Source of the DNA: DATARH01 sp035534855 | GTDB lineage: Bacteria; Pseudomonadota; Alphaproteobacteria; ATCC43930; CGMCC-115725 | DNA: 64,000 nucleotides | Direction of reading: 5' to 3' | Assembly: GCA_035534855.1 (NCBI GenBank) | Contig: DATLRD010000096.1 | Coordinates: 1 to 64,000 of the forward strand | Shown: piece after piece, positions 54,653-63,097 of the stretch | How positions within the stretch are numbered: the stretch's first letter is position 1 | How the letters are laid out: each line of letters begins with the position of its first letter | Made by a program: the position numbers and the translations under genes | The notes under the pieces: model-generated | What the model was told of the DNA's origin: nothing | Databases searched by the model: none | What the model saw: only the letters and a program-made list of their open reading frames with translations

Positions 54653-56435
54653 GCAGCGCCGCCTCGACGCCGGCCGCGCCCAGCAACTCGCGGTAAAGCG
54701 CGCTTTGCTCGAGCAAGGCCGCGTGCGCTCCCGCCGCGGTAATTTGGCCGTCCTCAAGCACCACAAGAAAATCGGTGTTCCGCAGGGTGTCCGTGCGGTG
54801 GCTGATGACGATCACCGTCCATCCGCGACCGGGTGCCAACAGCTTGTCGAGCAACGCGTATTCGGTAACCCGGTCGAGATTAGAGGTAGCCTCGTCGAGG
54901 ATCAGGATTTTGGGACGGCGAAGCAGGGCGCGCGCGATGCAAAGCTGCTGTCGCTGGCCGCCGGAGAGGTTGCCTCCACCGCGCTCGACCAGCGTATCGT
55001 AACCCTCCGGCAACTGTGCAATCCACGAAGCAATGCCACAGGTTCGAGCGGCGTCACGGATGGAATCGGGATCGAGGTCCGGGTTGCCGAGCGACAAATT
55101 GCCGAGGATCGTGTCGTGGAACAGCACCGGCCGCTGCGAAACCATCACGATCGTCTCGTGGAGCATATTCTCTGGGATCGATGACATCGGCTGCCCGCCG
55201 ATCCGCACATGATCGCCCGGCGCCGAAAGCAGGCCGCATAGGATGCGCACGAGGGTCGACTTTCCCGATCCCGTTCGACCGACGAGCCCCACCCGGGAAC
55301 CGAAGGGGATCGCTAGGGAAACCTCGCGCAGCGCCTGCTGGCCGGTCTCATAGCGGTAGCTCAGTTCGGTGACGACAATATCCGGCCGCGTGGCCAACGG
55401 CTCTGGTCGCCGCGCGGGCCATTGGGGTTTGCGCAACCGAGCGAGCGTCGCCTTCACCCGCCCGAGCGCCGCCGATGACGACACCGCCTCGTGGTAAATC
55501 TGCCCGACCGTGCTTAGCGGCACGAAGAGCTGCAGCAGATAGATGTTAACGGTGACAAAACCGCCCATCGACAGCGTGTGCCCCAGCACGCGCATCGTGG
55601 TCAGATACACGGTCATCGAATAGCCGACGGCGAGGATAATGCCCTGCAGCGTGAACTGTGCGAACAACACGCGGTCCGACTGGCGGCGCGCGGTGTGGTA
55701 GGCGCCCACCAGGCGACCGAGACGATGCGAGCGCTCGGTTTCCAGGCGATACAGCCGGATTTCCTCCAAGGCATCGAGCGACTCGGCGAGGCTTTCGACC
55801 ATCATCTCGTCCTGCCGGTTCGCCTTGTCGATCAGCGGGTAGCGGCGGCGTGCCAGCGCGATTGTCACCGCGATGTAGGCGAAGCTGGAGATTAGCGGGA
55901 TCGCGCCGAGCGCCCAATCGAAGAGGATGCCGATCACCACGGTCTGGATGACGATCTCCAGTCCCGTCGGCAATACCGAGAACAGGATGGTGCGGCAAAA
56001 ACCCTCTAGCTCCTTGAAGCCCCGCTCGATCAGCTTAGGGCTGATGGCATTCGAGCCGGTCAATCCGCCCGGTTCCGACGCGCCGAGGATGTGGTCGATA
56101 ACCACCCTCAGCCATTCGCGGCTAATGTTTTGAGCCACCGGCAAAAACAGAAGATCGCGGAAATTGGCCAGCGTGAACGACGCCATGCGTAGCCCGGAAT
56201 AGGCCAGCACCACGAACAGGATTGGTTCCACCACCGCGCTGGTTCCACGGGTCAGCCAGTCTGTCAGCAGGCCATAGAGGATTGGGATGGCAATATTCGC
56301 CGCCTTCCCCAGGACGAGACAGCCGATGGAGCCGGCCAAGCATAGCTTGGCGCGCGTCGCGATCCCGCGGAAATACTTGAAAGTATCCATTCTCAAAGGG
56401 AGTCTAGCTGGATTTTCAGCGTCGCTACCAGACAC
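54630..56435 (-). CDS. ABC transporter, fused membrane and ATP-binding domains
   Basis: 601-residue half-transporter of the exporter type. A membrane domain with about six helices occupies residues 25-320. The nucleotide-binding domain has Walker A GRTGSGKSTLVRIL, Q-loop MVSQRPVLF, signature LSGGQRQQL, Walker B KILILDEATSNLD and the H-loop VIVISHRTD. It should homodimerise and export a lipid, peptide or drug. The listed start is a GTG; an ATG at 56390 (MDTFKYFRG) is at least as likely. It overlaps the DUF6065-type gene tail to tail. Confidence 0.88.
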   Translation of the reverse strand: MSGSDAENPARLPLRMDTFKYFRGIATRAKLCLAGSIGCLVLGKAANIAIPILYGLLTDWLTRGTSAVVEPILFVVLAYSGLRMASFTLANFRDLLFLPVAQNISREWLRVVIDHILGASEPGGLTGSNAISPKLIERGFKELEGFCRTILFSVLPTGLEIVIQTVVIGILFDWALGAIPLISSFAYIAVTIALARRRYPLIDKANRQDEMMVESLAESLDALEEIRLYRLETERSHRLGRLVGAYHTARRQSDRVLFAQFTLQGIILAVGYSMTVYLTTMRVLGHTLSMGGFVTVNIYLLQLFVPLSTVGQIYHEAVSSSAALGRVKATLARLRKPQWPARRPEPLATRPDIVVTELSYRYETGQQALREVSLAIPFGSRVGLVGRTGSGKSTLVRILCGLLSAPGDHVRIGGQPMSSIPENMLHETIVMVSQRPVLFHDTILGNLSLGNPDLDPDSIRDAARTCGIASWIAQLPEGYDTLVERGGGNLSGGQRQQLCIARALLRRPKILILDEATSNLDRVTEYALLDKLLAPGRGWTVIVISHRTDTLRNTDFLVVLEDGQITAAGAHAALLEQSALYRELLGAAGVEAALPIPLRLP

Positions 56436-56589
56436 GTTGTGTATAGCCGATCGAAACGCCGGGCTAAATGACTGTACGATGACGCCGCGGCCAAGATCGA
56501 CGGCATCTTCAAGCCGGCAGTAGCAAATTCAGTTGCGGTGCGGCCATGATGGTCCAGAAAGCCCCGGGAAGCCTTGGAGAGCAGCCGGT

Positions 56590-57228
56590 ATGAAGCTCTA
56601 CACCTACTATCGTTCGCAGGCGACATTTCGCGTGCGCATCGCGATGAACCTCAAGGGCTTGGCCCATGAGGATACGTTTTTGCATCTGGAAAAGGGCGAC
56701 CAGTTTGATCCCGCCTATCGCGCAGTAAACCCACAGATGGTGGTGCCGACGCTGATCGATGGCGACACGAGGCTGTTCCAATCGCTGGCGATCCTCGAAT
56801 ACCTCGAAGAACAATACCCCGAGCCGCCGCTATTGCCGAAGGACCCGGCGGCGCGCGCCTGGCTGCGCGGGTTTGCCCTGATCAACATCGCCGATTCGCA
56901 TCCGCTGATCGTGCCGCGCATCCGCCACTACATCCTCGACGATCTCAAGCTGAGCCAGGACCAGTTGATGGGATGGATCCGGCACTGGGTCGGCGCCGGG
57001 CTGCAGGCGATGGAGGAGCTGCTTGCCGAGCACGAGGAAAGCGGCCGGTTCTGCCACGGCGAGACGCCCAGCTTTGGCGATATCGGCCTCGTGACCCAGG
57101 TGACCCCGGCGCGCAATTTCAACGCCGATCTGTCGCCCTATCCGCGGGTCATGCGCGTCTACGACAGCTGTATGGCGATCCCGGCCTTTGCGAAGGCGGC
57201 GCCGGCCAATCAGCCGGACGCGGAATAG
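56590..57228 (+). CDS. maiA: Maleylacetoacetate isomerase-like (zeta-class) glutathione S-transferase
   Basis: 212 residues from the ATG at 56590. It has zeta-class features: LYTYYRSQATFRVRIAMNLK, VNPQMVVPTLIDG, LAILEYLEEQYPEPPLLP and the C-terminal block GDIGLVTQVTPARNFNADL. The catalytic motif usually reads SSxS before the RVRIAL stretch; here it is SQAT, so only the first Ser is kept. Isomerisation of maleylacetoacetate in tyrosine/phenylalanine breakdown is the family function. No fumarylacetoacetase gene lies next to it. Confidence 0.82.
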   Translation: MKLYTYYRSQATFRVRIAMNLKGLAHEDTFLHLEKGDQFDPAYRAVNPQMVVPTLIDGDTRLFQSLAILEYLEEQYPEPPLLPKDPAARAWLRGFALINIADSHPLIVPRIRHYILDDLKLSQDQLMGWIRHWVGAGLQAMEELLAEHEESGRFCHGETPSFGDIGLVTQVTPARNFNADLSPYPRVMRVYDSCMAIPAFAKAAPANQPDAE

Positions 57229-57240
57229 GTGCTCTTTAGA

Positions 57241-58155
57241 TCACGCGCCGGCCGCTTCCCGGGCCAGCCGATTGTCGACGCAATCGGCAAACGGGACGGT
57301 GCGCGATAGGAACCTGCTCGACAGCAGGGCGCGGCGCAGGCGGTCAAACCCCTCTTCGGCGAGGATCGGGTCGGTGCCCCATACGCCCTGCGCCTTGTAG
57401 CGTGCCAGCGCGCCGGCCAGTACCCCCCGGTCGATCGCCGGGAAATAGGGCGCGATCGTCTCGGCCAGCACCGCCGGCGGCTGCGCCGCGATCCAGTGCT
57501 GGGTCTTGTACATCGCACGCACCATGCGGCGGAACGGCTCGGGATCGGCGGCGAGGCGGTCGCGGGCGGTCGCAAACACCGTGTAGGAGGTGAGGCCGCG
57601 GGCGCTCGCCGGGAGCCACAGATGCGCGCCGCCGCGCAGCGCCTCCTCGACGAACGGCTCGAACATCTGGGCTGCGTCGAGCTGCCCGTCATGCAGCGCA
57701 GCGAGGTTTTGCGGCATGCTCTGGTCGAGGATGCGGTCAAGCCGGTGCGGGTCGAGGCCGGCCTGGCGCAGATCCTCTTCGAGGCACAGCCACGGCGTCG
57801 GCACCTCGCTGACCGACGCGAAGCGCAGCCCGGCAAGCTCTGCGAGGCGGAAATCGGGGTTGGGGTGTGCGCCAACCAGTGAGAAGGGGTCGCGGCAAAC
57901 CACCTCGGCAAAGGCGACAAGCGGGCAGGCGGGGTCTCTCTCGTGCTCCTTCATGATGCGGATCGGCCCCATCCACATCACCTCGGCCTCGCCCTTTAGC
58001 ACCGCAGCCTCGGCCTGACCCGGCCCGGGCGACGGCAGCAGCTCGACAGCAAGCCCCTCGTCTGCATAGGCGCCCGTCGCGTGCGCGGCATAAAACGGCG
58101 CGTAGAGCACGAAGCGGTAATTCTCGAACAGGCGAAGGCGGATCGGCTCGGGCAT
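57241..58155 (-). CDS. NMT1/THI5-like periplasmic-binding-fold protein without signal peptide
   Basis: 304 residues from the ATG at 58155; longer frames extend into the divergent gap. The fold signature is that of SsuA/THI5/NMT1 solute-binding proteins (FYAAHATGAYADEGLAVELL, MWMGPIRIMKEHE, FASVSEVPTPWLCLEEDLRQ). There is no N-terminal signal peptide or lipobox, and no ABC permease or ATPase next to it, so a role in uptake is doubtful. A soluble sensor or enzyme-like use of the fold is possible. It diverges from the CoA-transferase gene. Confidence 0.75.
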   Translation of the reverse strand: MPEPIRLRLFENYRFVLYAPFYAAHATGAYADEGLAVELLPSPGPGQAEAAVLKGEAEVMWMGPIRIMKEHERDPACPLVAFAEVVCRDPFSLVGAHPNPDFRLAELAGLRFASVSEVPTPWLCLEEDLRQAGLDPHRLDRILDQSMPQNLAALHDGQLDAAQMFEPFVEEALRGGAHLWLPASARGLTSYTVFATARDRLAADPEPFRRMVRAMYKTQHWIAAQPPAVLAETIAPYFPAIDRGVLAGALARYKAQGVWGTDPILAEEGFDRLRRALLSSRFLSRTVPFADCVDNRLAREAAGA

Positions 58156-58241
58156 CGCGGAACCCCGATTTGCGATTGGTGGCGTCTCGGCTATCGTGGG
58201 GCTGTGACGCAACGCTGACAACCTTGCCGAGGAAACCGACC

Positions 58242-59468
58242 ATGACCGAAGCCGCAATTGCCCCGAATTGCCTTGCCGGCGTGCGGGTGCTCGACCTGTC
58301 GCAATTCGAGGCGGGCCCGACCTGCACCGAGGTGCTGGCGCAGCTCGGCGCCGAGGTGGTCAAGGTCGAAAACCCGAAAGGCGGCGAGCCTGGACGCATC
58401 CTCGGCGCCGGGCCCAAGCCGGGCGCCGATGCCTATTACTTCATGATCTACAACGCCAACAAGAAGTCGGTCACGGCCAACCTCAAGTCGCCGCGCGGCG
58501 TCGCGCTGGTCAAACAGATGGCGGAAAAGGCCGACGTTTTCATCGAGAACATGGCGCCGGGCACGATCGAAAAGCTGGGGCTCGGCTGGGACGTGCTGCA
58601 CGCGCTGAACCCGCGGCTGATCTATGCCCAGGTCAAAGGCTTTGGCGAAGGCAGCCCGTACGAGCACAACCTCGCCTTCGACATGATCGCGCAGGCCTGC
58701 GGCGGCAACATGGCGATCACCGGCGAGGTCGGACGCAAGCCGGTGCGGCCCGGCCCAACGCTGGGCGACACCGGCACCGGGATGCTGATGACGATCTCGA
58801 TCCTCGCCGCGCTTTACCAGCGCAACACGACGGGCACCGGGCGTCGGCTGCAGGTGGCGATGCAGGATGCGCAGCTCAATTACACCCGCGGCGCGTTCAT
58901 CAATCATGCCCGCACCGGCGAGCCGCAAGAGCGCGGGCGCGCCGGCTTTGGCCCGCCGGTGCCGCCGAACGACATCTTTCCGTGCAAGCCGGGCGGCCCG
59001 AACGACTGGGTCTATGTCTTCAACAGCCACAACAACCCCGAGCATTGGCGTCGCCTGTGCACGATCATCGGCCGGCCCGAGCTGGCCAATGACCCGGAGT
59101 ATCTCGACCGCGACAAGCGCCTGGCGCGCGCCGACGAGGTGAACGAGATGGTCGCGGCGTGGACCCGGCAGCACACCAAGCACGAGGCGATGCAGATCAT
59201 CGGCGCCGCCGGCGTGCCGGCCGGAGCGGTGATGGATAGCAGCGACCTGCTCGCCGAGCCGACCTTCGAGAGCCGCGGCATCATCCAGACCCAGCGCCAC
59301 CCCAACGGCGAACTGCGCATGCCGACCTTCCCGGTGCGCTTTGACGGCAAGCCGCCGGCAATCAAGCCGTCGCCGCTGCTCGGCGAGCACACGGAACAGG
59401 TCTTCGCCGACTGGCTCGGAATGGGCGCGGCCGACGTCAAAGGGCTCAAGGACGACGGGGTGATCTAA
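58242..59468 (+). CDS. CaiB/BaiF-family (class III) CoA-transferase
   Basis: 408 residues from the ATG at 58242. It moves CoA between carboxylic acids. The start VRVLDLSQFEAGPTCTEVLA, AEVVKVENPKGGEPGR, and the conserved Asp in PTLGDTGTGM are family hallmarks (formyl-CoA transferase-like). The substrate cannot be inferred from sequence. It shares an 86-base divergent promoter region with the NMT1-like gene. Confidence 0.9.
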   Translation: MTEAAIAPNCLAGVRVLDLSQFEAGPTCTEVLAQLGAEVVKVENPKGGEPGRILGAGPKPGADAYYFMIYNANKKSVTANLKSPRGVALVKQMAEKADVFIENMAPGTIEKLGLGWDVLHALNPRLIYAQVKGFGEGSPYEHNLAFDMIAQACGGNMAITGEVGRKPVRPGPTLGDTGTGMLMTISILAALYQRNTTGTGRRLQVAMQDAQLNYTRGAFINHARTGEPQERGRAGFGPPVPPNDIFPCKPGGPNDWVYVFNSHNNPEHWRRLCTIIGRPELANDPEYLDRDKRLARADEVNEMVAAWTRQHTKHEAMQIIGAAGVPAGAVMDSSDLLAEPTFESRGIIQTQRHPNGELRMPTFPVRFDGKPPAIKPSPLLGEHTEQVFADWLGMGAADVKGLKDDGVI

Positions 59469-59487
59469 CCCGGCGTTTCACTTGCCG

Positions 59488-59574
59488 AACTCGCCGTTCC
59501 CGCGAAAGCGGAAACCCTTTCTGCACGCTTTGCCGCCCGGGGCTAGCCCCCACTTTCGCGGGGGCGCTGGTCTG
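59488..59574. repeat. Dispersed repeat with GCGAAAGCG hairpin
   Basis: TTCCCGCGAAAGCGGAAACC and, about 40 bases on, CCCCACTTTCGCGGGGGCGC can fold back on each other. This CCCGCGAAAGCGGG-type element is common in alphaproteobacterial intergenic DNA. It lies between the convergent CoA-transferase and MetE-like genes. Confidence 0.6.
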
Positions 59575-59619
59575 AAGAGACGATCGGCCCCTTTACGGTT
59601 GTATCGGAGGGGGCGGGGG

Positions 59620-60792
59620 CTACTTCAATAGTCCCAGCCGCTGGCTGGCGAGCCGGGCGCCCTCGGCCATCGCGCGGAACTTGGCCCACATCACGTCTTC
59701 GGTGACGCGGCCCATCCCGGCCGAGGTGTCGAAGCCGCAATCGGTGCCGGCCTGCACACGGCGAGGGTCGCCGACTGCACGGGCGACGTTTTCGATCCGG
59801 TCGGCGACGACCTCGGGGTGTTCGACAAAGCCGGTCAGGTCGTCGATCACGCCGGCGACGATGATCTGGTCGTCGGCCAGCGGGTATTTCTGCAAGACCC
59901 GCCATTCGTGCTGGTGGCGCGGGTTGCCGAACGGGAAGACGAAGCCGCCGACCCTGGCTTTTTGCAGGATCGGTAGGATCTCGGCGAGCGGCACGTCTCG
60001 GTCGTGCGGGCCTTCGTAATTGCCCCAGCATACGTGCAGCCGAACCCGGTTGCGCGGCACGTTGACGATCGCACTGTTGATCGCGGCGACGACGCGCTCG
60101 ACAAAGCCGAGGAAATCACCGAGCGGCCGGTCGTTGTAGCTGAGGTGCCGCTCGAGTGCGAGGTCGGGGCAATCGAGCTGCAGCAGAAACCCGGCGTTGA
60201 CGATCGCCTCGTATTCGACCCGGAGCGCCGCAGCGACATCGGCGAGATAAGCTTCCTCGGTGTCGTAGAACTCGTTCTTCATCGCGCCGACGATGATGCC
60301 CGGAGACGGCGCGGTGTAGAACGGCTCGGCAAACCCGCCAGAGTTGGCGTCGAGTGCCGCGCGGAAATCGGCCAGCTCTGCCTTCAACTCGCTGTCGTCG
60401 ACATAACGCACCTGGCCGATCGCGCGCGGCGGCTCGTAATTGCCGACCGCCTCCCGCGCCGCCAGCATCCGCGCCATCTCGACCTTGAGAGCTGGGTAGC
60501 GCTCGACATCGCCGCGCGGCCAGCGTTTCCACGAACCGCCGAACCCGCTCATCCGGTGGCGGACATAGAGGAAAAACGCCTCGCGCTGCTGCTCGCCGTT
60601 ATTGCCGATGTCGACGCCGTTCTCGATCTGCGTGGCGACGATCTGCGCGACTGCTGCCTTGCCGAGCCGCTTGATCTCGTCGGGGTCGACCGCCTCGCCG
60701 CGCGAACGGCGCACATAGAGCCGGGTCAGCTCCGGCGGTCGCGGCAGGCTGCCGGTATGCGTCGTCAGGATGCGCTCGTCGCTCCACCGCAT
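59620..60792 (-). CDS. MetE C-terminal-domain-like protein (cobalamin-independent methionine synthase family)
   Basis: 390 residues, about half of full MetE, so only the catalytic barrel. Start LTTHTGSLPRPPEL. Zinc ligands look intact: His and Cys in RLHVCWGNYEG and Cys in GTDCGFDTSAG. Short proteins of this kind include epoxyalkane:CoM transferase-like and other thiol methyl- or alkyl-transferases; true methionine synthesis is unproven without the N-terminal folate-binding domain. Convergent with the CoA-transferase. Confidence 0.85.
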   Translation of the reverse strand: MRWSDERILTTHTGSLPRPPELTRLYVRRSRGEAVDPDEIKRLGKAAVAQIVATQIENGVDIGNNGEQQREAFFLYVRHRMSGFGGSWKRWPRGDVERYPALKVEMARMLAAREAVGNYEPPRAIGQVRYVDDSELKAELADFRAALDANSGGFAEPFYTAPSPGIIVGAMKNEFYDTEEAYLADVAAALRVEYEAIVNAGFLLQLDCPDLALERHLSYNDRPLGDFLGFVERVVAAINSAIVNVPRNRVRLHVCWGNYEGPHDRDVPLAEILPILQKARVGGFVFPFGNPRHQHEWRVLQKYPLADDQIIVAGVIDDLTGFVEHPEVVADRIENVARAVGDPRRVQAGTDCGFDTSAGMGRVTEDVMWAKFRAMAEGARLASQRLGLLK

Positions 60793-60865
60793 CGCGCTTC
60801 TCCCTGCAGCAAGGCTGTGTTCTTAGCGTCCCGGGTTCGTCTCCGTAAGCCGCCCCGTAGACGGC

Positions 60866-61657
60866 TTACCGGTTGAGGAATGCGGCGACCCGCTCGACGA
60901 ATTCCTCCGGCTGCTCGATTTCCGGGTGGTGGCCGGCGCCGTCGATCAATTCGAAGCGCGCGCCGGGAATCAGCCCGGCATAGGTGCGGCCGTATTCCGG
61001 CGACACCATCCCGTCGCTTGCACCCCACAGCACCAGCGTCGGCACGCGGATGCGGCCGAGCCATTGCTTTAATTGCGGGTTGTACATGTAGGGGTGCCAC
61101 GCATAGAGGCACAGCGATTCCCAGTTGCGGGCATGGACGATCAACTCGTCGTCGGTCATCGCATCGTAGTCCGGCGCCTTGGCCGGATCGTGCCACGAGC
61201 GGCGCTTGACCTCGTCCGGGTTGGTGTTGAAGACGTCGAGGATGTCGCGGGTCTCGGGGCTGCCGAACTTGATGCCGACCGGATCGACCAGCACCAGCCT
61301 GTTGATCCGGTGCGACGAGGCGACCGCGACCTCGGCGGCAAGCCAGCCGCCGAACGACAGGCCGATCACGTCGACCTTGTCGTCCGGCAGATCGTTGAGC
61401 AGGGCGAGATAGAGGTGGACGAGGTCGTAGATCGTGTCGAAATCGTCTGGCCGCGGCGAATGCCCGAAGCCGGGCGAGGCTGGCGCGATGACCTGGGCGT
61501 GGCGGGCGAGCAGGTCGAGAAACGGCGCCTTGGGCGATACGCTGTCCATTCCGTGGATCAGCAGCGCCGGGTGGCCGGTGCCGCGGCGCAGCACCTCGAG
61601 TTCAAGCCCGTTCACGGTGATCGTGCCGGCGGTTCCGGTCTCGTTTTGTGTCGACAT
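60866..61657 (-). CDS. Alpha/beta-fold hydrolase
   Basis: 263 residues from the ATG at 61657; in-frame ATGs at 61687-61690 are alternatives, and none has a good ribosome-binding site. The catalytic triad is Ser in GLSFGG (about residue 104), Asp in WGASDGM and His in GAGHHPEIEQP. The oxyanion region is LLIHGMDSVSP. The substrate is unknown; meta-cleavage-product hydrolases and esterases are related. It lies 73 bases downstream of the MetE-like start on the same strand order, so the two may be co-transcribed. Confidence 0.87.
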   Translation of the reverse strand: MSTQNETGTAGTITVNGLELEVLRRGTGHPALLIHGMDSVSPKAPFLDLLARHAQVIAPASPGFGHSPRPDDFDTIYDLVHLYLALLNDLPDDKVDVIGLSFGGWLAAEVAVASSHRINRLVLVDPVGIKFGSPETRDILDVFNTNPDEVKRRSWHDPAKAPDYDAMTDDELIVHARNWESLCLYAWHPYMYNPQLKQWLGRIRVPTLVLWGASDGMVSPEYGRTYAGLIPGARFELIDGAGHHPEIEQPEEFVERVAAFLNR

Positions 61658-61864
61658 CAGGAGCGCTTTTGTTGTTGCTGGGTTCATCATGCCATGAAGG
61701 CTGGGGTGTGCGATACGAGCGCTCGCGCCGCAACAGCAGAGCGATTCGCGCAGCTCTCCAACGCTGCGGCGCATTGCCACGGTGCTGTGCGCGGATGGGA
61801 AAGCGCCAAAGCTGCCGCGGGCGGCGGCCTATGTCAGCCAGCATTGCGCTCCGCACAACTTTTC

Positions 61865-61893
61865 TTGTGCCGAGCCCGGCGGGCCCATAGATT
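61865..61893 (+). promoter_or_regulatory. Candidate sigma-70 promoter of the short-peptide unit
   Basis: TTGTGC (61865-61870) and TAGATT (61888-61893) are separated by 17 bases, about 38 bases before the short reading frame. The match to consensus is partial (3/6 and 4/6), so this is a candidate only. Confidence 0.4.
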
Positions 61894-61930
61894 ACAGGCC
61901 TAGGCCCAACAACTGAAAGGAGGTGATCCT

Positions 61931-61996
61931 GTGTCTAACGATCAACTGCGGGCGACCGCTGCCGTGACCAGGATCCCTGCGGAGATCCTCGCCTGA
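61931..61996 (+). CDS. Putative 21-residue peptide with a full-length Shine-Dalgarno sequence
   Basis: AAAGGAGGTGATCC at 61916-61929 is a complete complement of the 16S rRNA 3' end, the strongest ribosome-binding site in the window. Seven bases after GGAGG is a GTG opening MSNDQLRATAAVTRIPAEIL plus Ala and a TGA. No known family is recognised. The frame lies between a candidate promoter and a terminator in a 540-base stretch with no other gene. Segments GATCCT at 61925 and 61984 can each pair with AGGATC at 61970, which suggests alternative RNA folds. It could be a leader peptide or a stand-alone small protein. Confidence 0.5.
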   Translation: MSNDQLRATAAVTRIPAEILA

Positions 61997-62041
61997 ACAA
62001 GGCGACGGCGCGGCCGTGATTGGCCGCAGTAAATCGATCGG

Positions 62042-62075
62042 AAAGGCCGCCCCGTCACACGGGCGGCCTTTCTCG
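62042..62075 (+). terminator. Hairpin terminator after the short-peptide frame
   Basis: AAAGGCCGCCC (62042-62052) pairs perfectly with GGGCGGCCTTT (62061-62071), an 11-bp stem with an 8-base loop, followed by CTCGTTTCT. A smaller hairpin, GCGGCC-GTGATT-GGCCGC (62010-62027), precedes it. The T-run is broken but the A/T base of the stem gives an intrinsic-terminator shape. Confidence 0.75.
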
Positions 62076-62108
62076 TTTCTCCTGCGGGTCGCGGGGCAAG
62101 AATTGCTA

Positions 62109-63094
62109 GAGCACTATCGGGTGAGGTCGAACCGGAGAAAGAGGATTCCCAAGCGGGAGGATTTACGATTCAAGGTGCTGGCTGGAAAGGGGCCGGCATG
62201 AATGGCGAGAGCTTATTCACAGGATCTGCGTGCGCGGGTGGTGGGGTCAGTCACGGGCGGCCGTTCGCGCCGGCAGACGGCGGCGCTGTTTGGGGTGAGT
62301 GTCGCCAGCGTGGTGAAGTGGTTGCAGCGTTTCCAGACGACCGGGAGTGCGGCGGCAAGGCCGATGGGCGGACATCGGCCGCGTGTGCTGGCCGGCGAGC
62401 GCGATTGGCTGTTGGCCCGGATCGCGGAGCAACCGGACCTCACGCTGCGAACGATCGTGGCCGAGTTGGCTGGGCGCGGCGTCGTGGCGAACTACGGCGC
62501 GGTATGGGCGTTCTTCGCCCACGAAGCGATCACCGTCAAAAAAAGTCTGCATGCCAGCGAGCAGGACCGCGCCGACGTCGTCCGCCATCGGGCCCGGTGG
62601 AAGAAGCAACAACCCGGCGCCATGCCCGCGGCGCCGGCGGGAGCCGGCTGGTCGCCAGGGTGCCACATGGCAAATGGCGTACGCTGACCTTCCTGGCGGC
62701 TCTGCGCTGCGATCGCATCGAGGCTCCTCTTGTCCCGGACGGGCCGATTAACGGGGTCAGCTTTCGCGCTTGTATTGAGCAATTTCTGGCAACGACGCTC
62801 AGCCCCGGCGATGTCGTCATCATGGACAATCTGGGGAGCCACAAAGGCCAAGCCATTCGCCAGTCAATCCGAGCGGCCGGGGCCAAGCTATTCTTTTTGC
62901 CGCGCTATTCGCCCGATCTCAACCCGATCGAGCAGGTCGTCTCCAAACTGAAAACCCTGCTGCGCAAAACCGATCCGTGCACCATCGAGGCCACTTGGAA
63001 GCAGATCGGCTCCCTGCTCGACCAATTCACCGCAAAAGAATGCGCCAACTACCTGTCAACGCAGGCTACGCTTCAACCTAAACCGATCATGCTT
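62109..63094 (+). mobile_element. IS630-family insertion sequence, inactive
   Basis: The ends are imperfect inverted repeats: GAGCACTATCGGGTGAGGTC on the left and, read from the right end inward, AAGCATGATCGGTTTAGGTT (14 of 20 identical, then GAA in both). Both ends are flanked by TA (62107-62108 and 63095-63096), the target duplication of this family. The element is about 986 bases and holds one broken transposase gene. Removing it and one TA joins AATTGC-TA-GTCGAAGG, which restores a TAG stop for the neighbouring nitroreductase gene. Confidence 0.88.
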
Positions 63095-63097
63095 TAG
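62202..63097 (+). pseudogene. IS630-family transposase with internal deletion and frameshift
   Basis: The N-terminal half (ARAYSQDLRARVVGSVTGG, a helix-turn-helix, then FFAHEAITVKKSLHASEQDR) is in one frame up to RWKKQQP near 62615. The rest resumes in another frame at GSRLVARVPHGKWRTLTFLA and runs to the stop at 63097 with DNLGSHKG and NPIEQ. The part normally carrying the first catalytic Asp (the FIDET box) is missing, roughly 20 codons. A DDE triad cannot form, so the protein is catalytically dead. Confidence 0.88.

Noticed and set aside
61916..61929. Antisense fragment of a 16S rRNA 3' end
   Set aside because: Similarity is limited to the anti-Shine-Dalgarno complement and neighbouring bases; nothing else of 16S rRNA is present, and a start codon lies at ideal spacing.
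62536..62550. Programmed frameshift at the A7G run in the IS630 transposase
   Set aside because: The family sequence continues in the same frame past the run (KKSLHASEQDR to RWKKQQP); the frame change occurs about 80 bases later with loss of codons, so it is a deletion.
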